DNA of 5,762 bases from Bacteroidales bacterium (GCA_008933525.1 WBUV01000226.1:1-5762), one strand, 5' to 3'. Shown: positions 1 through 5,762, numbered from the stretch's first letter. Translations and numbers: made by a program. Notes: generated from the letters alone by a model not told the origin.

Positions 1-992
1 GCCTGAGTTGCTACCACCAGAAAAACGCTCAAAAGGTCGGGGGTTAATCCTGGCCATGGGGCATCGGCAATGGTAAGAATTGAGCCATCAATAAATGTAT
101 CGATCTCGTAATGATCCTGAGCGGGAATAAAAATATCATCGTTAATCAAATCGAACTTAATGCCCATTCGCTTAAACGCATCGGGAATAATACCTAAATT
201 TGAATAGGATACATTCTTTATGGTAATTTCGCTATTGGTCATTGCGGCTAAACCAATAAACGATCCTATCTCAATCATATCGGGAAGAATGGTATGCTCA
301 CAACCATTCAAACTCTCCACTCCTTCAATAGTCAGCAAGTTGGATCCAATTCCGCTAATTTTAGCGCCCATACTAACCAACATTTTGCAAAGTTGCTGAA
401 CGTATGGCTCGCAAGCCGCATTAAAGATTGTGGTTTTACCGGGAGTAAGAACCGAAGCCATTAGGATATTTGCAGTTCCAGTAACCGATGCTTCATCCAA
501 AAGCATGTAGGCTCCCCGCATATTCTTCCCCTCTATAGTAAAGAAATTGTCCTTTGAATCGAAATTAAATTTGGCACCAAGTTTTTCAAATCCTAGAAAG
601 TGAGTATCCAGCCTACGCCTACCAATTTTATCGCCACCGGGTTTAGGAGCGTATGCTTTGTCGTATCGTGCAAGCAAAGGACCAACAACCATAATTGAAC
701 CTCGAATAGCAGCCGCTTTAATCTTAAAGTCGTCGGTTGTTAAGTAATCTATATCAATATTGGCAGCCTGAAAAACACATTCCGATTGACTTTTACGGAC
801 AACATCAACACCCATACCTTGTAAAAGCTCAATCAGCTTATTTACATCCCTTATATTGGGAATATTTTTTATGGTTACGGGCTTGGGGGTTAACAGAACT
901 GCGCAAAGAATTTGTAAAGCCTCATTTTTTGCTCCTTGTGGGTGGAGTTCGCCTTTAAGGCGTTTTCCCCCATAAACCTCGAATGTAGCCAT
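1..992 (-). CDS. murA: MurA, UDP-N-acetylglucosamine 1-carboxyvinyltransferase (partial, C-terminus off the left edge)
   Basis: This cytoplasmic enzyme transfers enolpyruvate from phosphoenolpyruvate to UDP-GlcNAc, the first committed step of peptidoglycan synthesis. About 330 residues are visible out of the roughly 420-435 usual for the family; the open frame continues past base 1. Recognisable elements are QGAKNEALQILCAVLL with Lys22-Asn23 (the E. coli K22/N23 pair), IRGSIMVVGPLLAR with Arg97 (E. coli R91), the mobile active-site loop PGGDKIGRRRLDTH at 118-131, and TPDLLSVFLVVATQ with Asp319, matching the catalytic Asp305 of E. coli. The loop carries Asp121 exactly where E. coli has Cys115, the residue alkylated by fosfomycin; the spacing from Arg97 is identical (24 residues), so the alignment is firm. 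The ATG at 990-992 begins MATFEVYGGKRLKGEL, the normal family N-terminus. No Shine-Dalgarno sequence precedes it. The gene starts 9 bases after the DUF4290 stop codon, so the two are probably co-transcribed. Confidence 0.97.
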   Translation of the reverse strand, partial: MATFEVYGGKRLKGELHPQGAKNEALQILCAVLLTPKPVTIKNIPNIRDVNKLIELLQGMGVDVVRKSQSECVFQAANIDIDYLTTDDFKIKAAAIRGSIMVVGPLLARYDKAYAPKPGGDKIGRRRLDTHFLGFEKLGAKFNFDSKDNFFTIEGKNMRGAYMLLDEASVTGTANILMASVLTPGKTTIFNAACEPYVQQLCKMLVSMGAKISGIGSNLLTIEGVESLNGCEHTILPDMIEIGSFIGLAAMTNSEITIKNVSYSNLGIIPDAFKRMGIKFDLINDDIFIPAQDHYEIDTFIDGSILTIADAPWPGLTPDLLSVFLVVATQ

Positions 993-1001
993 AGTAAAAA
1001 T

Positions 1002-1589
1002 TTATCGTTTTCTGTGTTGTTGGTGCTTAATTCGTTTATTCTTGAAATCTCTGCTCTCAACTAACTTAAGACCAGGAGCCATTGTTAATGCTCCATCGCT
1101 TAAGGTTTTCATATCTCTAAAAATATCCTCGTCGAGAACTGAGTCTTTATTCCATGCAATATTGGCTTTTTTCATCTGGTTTGCAATCATCTGTTTAAGA
1201 GCCTCCTTCTCGGGGCCTTCCTCCATTGCAATTGCCTTTTCAATTATCAACTCAATAACTCTTCCGTAATGCTTATATTTTATTGGGTTGTTTGGATAAG
1301 GGATTTGCTTTGGTTTTTCCTGATACTGCTCAACCGAAGGGATTGGATAAGGAGAATCTATATCCAACTTAAAATCGGACATAATAAAAAGATGATCCCA
1401 AAGTTTATGCTTAAAATCGTTGATATCTCTCAGATGAGGATTAAGGTTTCCCATGATGCCAATTAATGATCGGGCCAATCTGTTACGTTCATCTCTATCC
1501 TCAATTCCTGCTATATGATCGACCATTTGTTGAATATGTCTACCATATTCAGGCAAAGAGAGTTTCTTGCGCTGTGTATTGTAATCCAT
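1002..1589 (-). CDS. DUF4290 family protein, unknown function, upstream partner of murA
   Basis: A complete 195-residue protein that I recognise as DUF4290, a Bacteroidota-restricted family of unknown function. The most characteristic part is the N-terminal half: MDYNTQRKKLSLPEYGR at the start, a charged helix near 27-40 (GIEDRDERNRLARS), then MGNLNPHLRD (46-55), DFKHKLWDHLFIMSDF (58-73) and the Pro/Tyr-rich SPYPIP (79-84). Residues 105-145 look mainly helical. The C-terminus (180-195) is strongly basic, ending KNKRIKHQQHRKR. There is no signal peptide or membrane segment, so it should be cytoplasmic. The ATG start gives the usual family N-terminus. The gene lies 9 bases upstream of murA and behind its own promoter, which suggests a role linked to MurA expression, cell wall synthesis or growth; that is inference from context only. 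The basic tail could contact RNA, DNA or an acidic partner, but no catalytic motif is visible. Confidence 0.9.
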   Translation of the reverse strand: MDYNTQRKKLSLPEYGRHIQQMVDHIAGIEDRDERNRLARSLIGIMGNLNPHLRDINDFKHKLWDHLFIMSDFKLDIDSPYPIPSVEQYQEKPKQIPYPNNPIKYKHYGRVIELIIEKAIAMEEGPEKEALKQMIANQMKKANIAWNKDSVLDEDIFRDMKTLSDGALTMAPGLKLVESRDFKNKRIKHQQHRKR

Positions 1590-1674
1590 TATCTGTGAAT
1601 TGTGTGTTAAATGTAGTATAAATGCCTTAAATAAAAAAGAGAGTTACCAAAAAGGTGTTTTCGAAGTATATTTT

Positions 1675-1708
1675 TTGCAAAACTAATCTTTAAATGGAGA
1701 TTTTGCAA
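1675..1708. repeat. 8-bp inverted repeat overlapping the DUF4290-murA promoter
   Basis: TTGCAAAA at 1675-1682 and TTTTGCAA at 1701-1708 are exact reverse complements separated by 18 bases. One arm covers most of the -7 TTTG and the other covers most of the -33 box. Arm centres are 26 bp apart, about two and a half helical turns. This could be a binding site for a dimeric regulator, but part of the symmetry may follow from the promoter boxes themselves in AT-rich DNA. It has no T-tract or GC-rich stem, so it is not a convincing terminator. Confidence 0.4.
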
Positions 1709-1709
1709 G
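1678..1709 (-). promoter_or_regulatory. Bacteroidota-type promoter for the DUF4290-murA operon
   Basis: Read on the minus strand, the sequence is CTTG (1709-1706), a 20-base spacer, then TAGTTTTG (1685-1678). The second element is a perfect match to the Bacteroidota -7 box TAnnTTTG. The first differs by one base from the -33 box TTTG, and the spacer is within the usual 19-21 bases. Transcription would start near 1671-1673, giving a leader of about 80-85 bases before the DUF4290 ATG. The same form is found upstream of the helicase gene. An 8-bp inverted repeat (1675-1682 and 1701-1708) lies over both promoter boxes. Confidence 0.65.
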
Positions 1710-1776
1710 TAAAGCGATTAAAGAAAGCAAGTTGTGTAAAGCCCAAAAAGCAATTTACGATTCTGGCCCCTACTAC

Positions 1777-4074
1777 CTATGTTACAATCTTAAGGTTGGC
1801 ATACTTAAGTAACAAAGTTTTTTGCCCTGCGGCATGAAACTGAACAGTTGCTTTCTTGTTAGCACCATCACCCTCAACGGCAATTACTTTTCCTTGACCA
1901 AATTTCTCGTGGTACACTTCATTGCCATCTTTAATAGCATCGGGTAAAACGGTTTGCAAATTACCTTTTGGGACAGCTGGCGCTGAGGTTGAAGTCTTTG
2001 GTTGAAAACTAGTTCCAGAAATCGCATGTCGGCTTGACTGCAACTTACTTCGTCCAAAAAGGTCATTACTTTCAGTAGGTTTACTTCGAGAATCTCCTGG
2101 AAAATCAGTAGAAGACTCAATGTATTGTGGATCGATTTCTGCAATAAAACGGCTTGGATTCGAATTATTGGGAACGCCCCACTTATAGCGTGTTTGTGCA
2201 CACGAAATGGTGATTCGTTTCGCGGCTCGGGTAAGAGCCACATAGAACAAACGTCGCTCCTCCTCCAGTTCATCGGCAGATTGGGTTGATATGTTTGAGG
2301 GAAAAAGATTCTCCTCCAAACCTGTCAAAAAAACATAATCGAACTCCAAACCTTTTGATGAGTGAATAGTCATCACGCTGACCTTATCCTTATCATCTGG
2401 GTTATCGGTATCCAAATCGCTAAGCAAAGCAACGTTCTCCAAGTAATCGACAAGCGTAACGGTTCCCTCCTCACCTTCCTCCTTTTTGGAGTCGATAAAC
2501 TCACGAATACCGTTGATTAACTCCTCAATGTTTTGCAACCTCGAAATTCCTTCGGGCGATTTATCGAGTTTCAAGTCATTCAGAATACCTGAATTATTAG
2601 CAATAGCGTATGCTGTTTCGTAAGCATCGGCGGTGTAAATCATTGCCTGATACTTACCAACCAACTGTGTAAAATCCATAAGTTTCTTAACCGTTGGAAC
2701 TTTAATTCCGCTATTTACTTTATTAAGCTGACCAATGGCATTCCAAAGGCTAATCCCATTATGATTAGCAAGTTCGGTCAGATGTTGCATAGTGGTATCG
2801 CCAATTCCGCGGGCTGGGTAGTTAACAATTCTTCGGAGTGCTTCGTCGTCGTTCGGATTAACGGCCAATCTGAAATAGGCCAACAAATCCTTGATCTCTT
2901 TACGTTGATAGAACGATAAACTACCATAAACCTTATAGGGAATATTCCGCTTACGGAGCGTTTCCTCAAAAATACGCGATTGTGCATTTGTTCGGTACAG
3001 TATAGCAATATCGCTGTACTTACAATGGTTCTGCTGTACAATACTGAGAATTTCCGATGCAACAAGAAAACCTTCCTCCTGATCGGTGTACGATTGAATT
3101 AACTTAAATTTTTCGCCAACATCGTTTGCAGAATAGGCAACCTTCTTTATCTGCTTGAGATTTTTTTCAATTACGCTATTGGCGGCATTCACAATAGTTT
3201 GAGTGGATCGGTAGTTTTGCTCCAGTTTAAACAGTTTATAGTCCTGATAATCGTTACGAAAATTGAGGATATTCTCAATTTTTGCTCCACGGAACGAGTA
3301 AATGCTTTGAGCATCATCGCCAACAACACAAACATTCCGATGATTGGTTGCAAGTTTTTTAACTATTAAGTACTGCGAATAGTTTGTATCCTGGTACTCA
3401 TCAACAAGAATGTATTTAAATTTGCGCTGATAGGCCTCCAAAACTTCGGGAAAATCTCTAAAAATCACATTGGTATTCAGCAATAAATCATCGAAATCCA
3501 TTGCTGAAGCCTTTTGGCAATACTGCATGTACAAAGTGTAAATCCTGCTAATTTCGGACTTCCTATTCTTGGCATCCTGAGCGAGAATTTGTGTATTGGA
3601 CGCATAGGCCTGTGGTGTTACCAAGTTATTTTTAGCTGATGATATCCTACTTAGCACTTCGCTAGCTTTATACAACTGAGGATCCAACTTCAACTCTTTT
3701 ATAATCTGGTTTATAAGATTCTTCGAGTCAGCTGTATCGTAAATGGTAAAATTCTTGTTAAACCCAAGTTTTTCGGCCTCATTACGTAAAATTCGTGCAA
3801 AAATTGAGTGAAATGTACCCATCCACAGCTGCGATGCAGTTTTTTCGCCAACTATTTTAGCAATCCTCTCCTTCATCTCCTTTGCAGCCTTATTGGTAAA
3901 TGTCAAGGAAAGGATAGACCAAGGCGCAACTCCCTGTGTAAGCAAATGAGCTATTCGGTAAGTAAGAACCCTTGTTTTACCAGAGCCCGCAGAGGCAATA
4001 ACTAAACTTGGCCCCTCGGTGTTAGTTACCGCTTGCCTTTGAACATCGCTCAACTCGCTTAAATAATCGTGCAT
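1777..4074 (-). CDS. UvrD/PcrA-type superfamily 1A ATP-dependent 3'-5' DNA helicase
   Basis: A complete 765-residue helicase, slightly longer than E. coli UvrD (720) and B. subtilis PcrA (about 740). All SF1A motifs are intact: Q motif LSDVQRQAV (8-16), Walker A ASAGSGKT (27-34), Ia LTFTNKAA (57-64), Ib GTFHS (86-90), motif II LVDEYQDT (223-230), III VGDDAQSIYSFRGA (251-264), IV LEQNYRST (284-291), the RGIGDTT segment (422-428), V VMTIHSSKGLEFD (567-579) and VI EEERRLFYVALTRA (604-617). A polar, Ser/Pro-rich linker (about 652-712) leads to a C-terminal Tudor-like domain (about 715-763, containing KFGQGKV and TLLLKYANL), which in PcrA/UvrD binds RNA polymerase. The family unwinds DNA in nucleotide-excision and mismatch repair, removes recombinase filaments and limits replication-transcription conflict. 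The ATG start places the Q motif at the normal distance. PcrA and UvrD cannot be told apart by motifs alone, so no symbol is given. It has its own promoter and no evident terminator before the DUF4290 promoter. Confidence 0.96.
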   Translation of the reverse strand: MHDYLSELSDVQRQAVTNTEGPSLVIASAGSGKTRVLTYRIAHLLTQGVAPWSILSLTFTNKAAKEMKERIAKIVGEKTASQLWMGTFHSIFARILRNEAEKLGFNKNFTIYDTADSKNLINQIIKELKLDPQLYKASEVLSRISSAKNNLVTPQAYASNTQILAQDAKNRKSEISRIYTLYMQYCQKASAMDFDDLLLNTNVIFRDFPEVLEAYQRKFKYILVDEYQDTNYSQYLIVKKLATNHRNVCVVGDDAQSIYSFRGAKIENILNFRNDYQDYKLFKLEQNYRSTQTIVNAANSVIEKNLKQIKKVAYSANDVGEKFKLIQSYTDQEEGFLVASEILSIVQQNHCKYSDIAILYRTNAQSRIFEETLRKRNIPYKVYGSLSFYQRKEIKDLLAYFRLAVNPNDDEALRRIVNYPARGIGDTTMQHLTELANHNGISLWNAIGQLNKVNSGIKVPTVKKLMDFTQLVGKYQAMIYTADAYETAYAIANNSGILNDLKLDKSPEGISRLQNIEELINGIREFIDSKKEEGEEGTVTLVDYLENVALLSDLDTDNPDDKDKVSVMTIHSSKGLEFDYVFLTGLEENLFPSNISTQSADELEEERRLFYVALTRAAKRITISCAQTRYKWGVPNNSNPSRFIAEIDPQYIESSTDFPGDSRSKPTESNDLFGRSKLQSSRHAISGTSFQPKTSTSAPAVPKGNLQTVLPDAIKDGNEVYHEKFGQGKVIAVEGDGANKKATVQFHAAGQKTLLLKYANLKIVT

Positions 4075-4098
4075 TGTTAACCCAAATAATTTATAAGA

Positions 4099-4115
4099 CT
4101 GAAGTTCGACATCAG
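4099..4115. repeat. 17-bp imperfect dyad in the helicase leader
   Basis: CTGAAGTTCGACATCAG forms a dyad with six of eight base pairs matched around a central G: the outer four pairs (CTGA/TCAG) and two inner pairs. It lies 25-41 bases upstream of the helicase ATG, inside the predicted leader RNA. It could be a small hairpin or an operator half-site pair. It does not match the E. coli LexA box (CTGT-N8-ACAG) or the Gram-positive one (GAAC-N4-GTTC). A chance match is quite possible. Confidence 0.25.
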
Positions 4116-4169
4116 ATTATGTGCTGCCAATTCCACCCCGAAAACTTCTTTCTGAATATTTATTTGCCA

Positions 4170-4201
4170 CAAAAGTAAACTACAGCAATTAGTATTACAA
4201 G
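4170..4201 (-). promoter_or_regulatory. Bacteroidota-type promoter for the UvrD/PcrA helicase gene
   Basis: On the minus strand the sequence is CTTG (4201-4198), a 20-base spacer, then TACTTTTG (4177-4170). The -7 box matches TAnnTTTG perfectly and the -33 box differs from TTTG by one base. Transcription would begin near 4163-4165, giving a leader of about 90 bases before the ATG at 4074. Spacing and the CTTG variant are the same as in the promoter at 1678-1709, which raises confidence in both. Confidence 0.65.
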
Positions 4202-4308
4202 AATAGGTTAGTATTGTTATTAACATAATACAAAACGCAAAACTAGCTAATCACTAAACAAGATTTTGGTTTTATTTCGTTAATATTGTAGTCCATTTTT
4301 CATATACA

Positions 4309-4377
4309 ATGCAAAAGTTTTTTAAAATAGTACTTGTGTTTTACGCACTTATAGGGTGCAAATTAACTGCTTACGCA
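4309..4377 (+). other. N-terminal signal peptide of the type IX cargo protein
   Basis: Residues 1-23 have a short basic n-region, a hydrophobic core (about 7-16) and AYA just before Gln24, a very common signal peptidase I site in Bacteroidota exported proteins. LIGC at 14-17 also fits a loose lipobox, with Cys17 as the would-be lipidated residue. I favour signal peptidase I, because type IX cargo is normally released to the periplasm as a soluble intermediate. Confidence 0.7.
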
Positions 4378-5694
4378 CAAATTACTGCGCCTAACCGAGA
4401 TTGGGCAAGAGCAACTCAATACATAAACTCGCCAGAGCATCAGGATTCTTTATTTACATTTTTCGCGAGCAACGGAATGCTTAAGGCAAAGCACACAACC
4501 AATAATCCATCAACTTTTTATTGGTATAAGTACAACTCGAACATTCCTACGCCAAGTTCAAGATTTCAACTTTTCCAAACTGTAACTAACGAAACATCCT
4601 CGGAATTAACCAATTTAACTGAAGGCGGATATAGAGTAGTTGTGGTGGACAACACCGATTCGACAGAAACTTTTACTGCATGGGTTTTTACTGATAATGT
4701 TGAGTTGAACAGAATCGACTATTTTAACAAGTGTCAGTTTTTGGAACTATCTGCAATTACAGCACCCACTTCGTACGATATCGAGAATGACAGATTTGTT
4801 TACCATGATATTTCGCGCACCAATCATCCCGAAATTAACACCTATGGAAGAAACTATTTTAGCTCAGTTATTTGGGATGCATCGGAATCGAGAGTTGAAT
4901 TCTCGCCTAGTTCAACTTTGAAGCAAGTTATTGAGAAGCCCGCCCCTCTATTTAACTCATCGTACTCCGTAGAAATAACAAATGTGTTTGGAAGGAAATT
5001 AAACGCACAAACCCAAAACATTAATGCAATTGCCTCAAAAGCAATCCAAAACATTCAGGTTGAAAAGGATGGAAGCTGGACCGATTACGAAACTGGCTCG
5101 AGCAACGAAGCCTTACTTGGGATCAAAATGGAAAGCGCCTCGGTTAATTCCGACTCAATATACTGGAGACTTTCTAAGTTAAACATCACGAAATTGGGAG
5201 AAGAGTATAAAACTATTTGGAGAGATAGTTCCTTGTTCTCGACAAGAACAGAGGCTACACCCGATAAAAGGCTGATGAAACCAGGTTATTTTAAGATCTT
5301 CCACATGTCCGTTAACACCATGTCTGGCTGTAAAGATTCCGTGGAAGTTGAAGTTGTTGTTGATTCCTCCAAAATTAAATCCGATGCTGTTCCTAATGTA
5401 TTCACCCCAAACAACGACGGCCTTAATGATTACTTTAGGTTTGTTAAACCTGAGGATAATATTAAATCGATAAAAACCTTTACCATAAGAATACTTAGCC
5501 GAACAGGAAAACTCATCTATCAATATACCGGAAACCCTAAAGAGTGGGAAGGATGGAATGGGAAAATTGATGGCAAAGGTGCCGATGCAGCCGAAGGTGT
5601 ATACTACTTTATAATTGAAGCAAAAGGATGGGACGATAAAGAATTTGACTATGGTCCCTACAAGGGATTTCTGCACTTGTATAGAGGGAAATAG
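4309..5694 (+). CDS. Secreted protein with C-terminal type B (gliding motility-associated) type IX secretion sorting domain
   Basis: A complete 461-residue protein. The N-terminus is a signal peptide: basic MQKFFK, hydrophobic IVLVFYALIG, and a likely signal peptidase I site after AYA (residue 23) before Gln24. A lipobox-like LIGC (14-17) makes lipoprotein processing an alternative. The body is rich in predicted beta strands and has stretches resembling Ig/PKD-like units of surface proteins: about 66-130 (with EGGYRVVVVDNT), about 140-230 (with SSYSVEITNVFGRK) and about 320-352 (YFKIFHMSVNTMSGCKDSVEVEVVV). Residues 361-461 are the gliding motility-associated C-terminal domain (CHU_C, TIGR04131 type): PNVFTPNNDGLND at 362-374, ILSRTGKLIYQ (395-405), the W-x-G-WNG segment (413-418) and the end YKGFLHLYRG. 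This domain directs export through the type IX secretion system to the outside or cell surface. No enzymatic motif is visible, so the role is unknown; binding, adhesion or a structural part are possibilities. It is transcribed divergently from the helicase and followed directly by a terminator, so it appears to be a single-gene unit. Confidence 0.88.
   Translation: MQKFFKIVLVFYALIGCKLTAYAQITAPNRDWARATQYINSPEHQDSLFTFFASNGMLKAKHTTNNPSTFYWYKYNSNIPTPSSRFQLFQTVTNETSSELTNLTEGGYRVVVVDNTDSTETFTAWVFTDNVELNRIDYFNKCQFLELSAITAPTSYDIENDRFVYHDISRTNHPEINTYGRNYFSSVIWDASESRVEFSPSSTLKQVIEKPAPLFNSSYSVEITNVFGRKLNAQTQNINAIASKAIQNIQVEKDGSWTDYETGSSNEALLGIKMESASVNSDSIYWRLSKLNITKLGEEYKTIWRDSSLFSTRTEATPDKRLMKPGYFKIFHMSVNTMSGCKDSVEVEVVVDSSKIKSDAVPNVFTPNNDGLNDYFRFVKPEDNIKSIKTFTIRILSRTGKLIYQYTGNPKEWEGWNGKIDGKGADAAEGVYYFIIEAKGWDDKEFDYGPYKGFLHLYRGK
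5389..5691 (+). other. Type B type IX secretion sorting domain (gliding motility-associated C-terminal domain)
   Basis: Codons 361-461 encode the C-terminal domain. It opens with the hallmark VPNVFTPNNDGLND and closes with a beta-strand ending GFLHLYRGK. Type B domains differ from the shorter type A domain and are typical of large surface adhesins and many small cargo proteins of unknown role. Confidence 0.9.
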
Positions 5695-5699
5695 CAAAA

Positions 5700-5740
5700 A
5701 CAAAAAAACCTTTCCAAAATAGCCGGAAAGGTTTTTTTGT
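5700..5740. terminator. Strong symmetric intrinsic terminator, probably bidirectional
   Basis: Bases 5700-5715 pair perfectly with 5725-5740, giving a 16-bp stem around a 9-base loop (5716-5724). The core stem is CCTTTCC/GGAAAGG, flanked by seven A residues on the left and seven T residues on the right. Read on the plus strand it ends in a T-tract and terminates the secreted-protein gene, whose stop codon ends 5 bases before the stem. On the minus strand it also ends in a T-tract, so it could serve a convergent gene to the right of the window. Confidence 0.9.
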
Positions 5741-5762
5741 ATCAAGATGATTAATTGTTTAT

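Noticed and set aside
737..958. Plus-strand open frame of 73 codons
   Set aside because: It lies wholly inside murA on the opposite strand, resembles no family and has no promoter or start context of its own.
1042..1466. Two plus-strand open frames antisense to the DUF4290 gene
   Set aside because: The minus-strand frame is a recognised conserved family; these hydrophobic frames are its antisense shadows.
1884..3065. Minus-strand open frames of 129 and 95 codons inside the helicase gene
   Set aside because: They are out-of-frame readings of an intact helicase with all motifs present.
3808..4005. Plus-strand open frame of 65 codons
   Set aside because: Antisense to the conserved N-terminal helicase motifs; no supporting signal.
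4101..4148. GAAGTT/AACTTC inverted repeat in the helicase leader
   Set aside because: Six-base arms with a 36-base loop are likely by chance; one arm already belongs to the tighter dyad at 4099-4115.
4215..4225. 11-bp palindrome TGTTATTAACA in the divergent intergenic region
   Set aside because: Short and AT-only except for one pair; expected by chance in DNA of this composition, and not placed at a recognised promoter.
4265..4288. TTTG at 4265-4268 with TAATATTG at 4281-4288 as a promoter for the secreted-protein gene
   Set aside because: The -7-like box has one mismatch and the spacer is only 12 bases, far short of 19-21. I could not assign a promoter to this gene.
4285..4310. ATTGTA/TACAAT inverted repeat reaching the start codon at 4309
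   Set aside because: A 6-bp AT-rich stem with a 14-base loop is too weak to claim a translation-control hairpin.
5179..5745. Minus-strand open frame of 188 codons with hydrophobic content
   Set aside because: It is antisense to the conserved type IX sorting domain, and its start lies beyond the terminator hairpin, which it would have to cross.
1..5762. Search for CRISPR arrays, tRNA/rRNA genes, insertion sequences, toxin-antitoxin or defence genes
   Set aside because: No spaced direct repeats, cloverleaf-like sequence, transposase motif or defence domain was seen; the helicase is a housekeeping UvrD/PcrA type with a Tudor domain and no nuclease fusion.

Overview
The window looks like a chromosomal piece of a Bacteroidota (Bacteroidetes) genome. 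Four things point there: a DUF4290-family gene directly upstream of murA, a family I know only from this phylum; a secreted protein ending in the type B (gliding motility-associated) sorting domain of the type IX secretion system; two promoters matching the phylum-specific -33/-7 consensus (TTTG-N19-21-TAnnTTTG); and starts without Shine-Dalgarno sequences in AT-rich DNA. I do not try to name a genus.

Layout. Positions 1-992 (minus) hold the N-terminal three quarters of MurA, which runs off the left edge. Nine bases upstream lies the DUF4290 gene (1002-1589, minus), so the two very probably form one transcript. A promoter at 1678-1709 drives them. Next upstream, also on the minus strand, is a complete UvrD/PcrA-type DNA helicase (1777-4074) with its own promoter at 4170-4201. 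A 234-base divergent intergenic region separates it from a plus-strand gene (4309-5694) for a secreted type IX cargo protein with Ig-like beta-rich units. That gene ends in a strong, symmetric terminator (5700-5740). The last 22 bases hold nothing I can identify.

How the genes relate. MurA makes the first committed step of peptidoglycan synthesis, and the DUF4290 protein, of unknown function, is co-transcribed with it. The helicase serves DNA repair and clearing of replication-transcription conflicts. The secreted protein is a separate envelope or surface unit. I see no mobile element, CRISPR array, RNA gene or defence system. The most notable points are an Asp at the MurA position that is Cys in E. 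coli (expected to give fosfomycin insensitivity), the uncharacterised DUF4290-murA pair with a strongly basic tail on the DUF4290 protein, an inverted repeat lying over their promoter, and two promoters sharing the same CTTG-N20-TAnnTTTG form.
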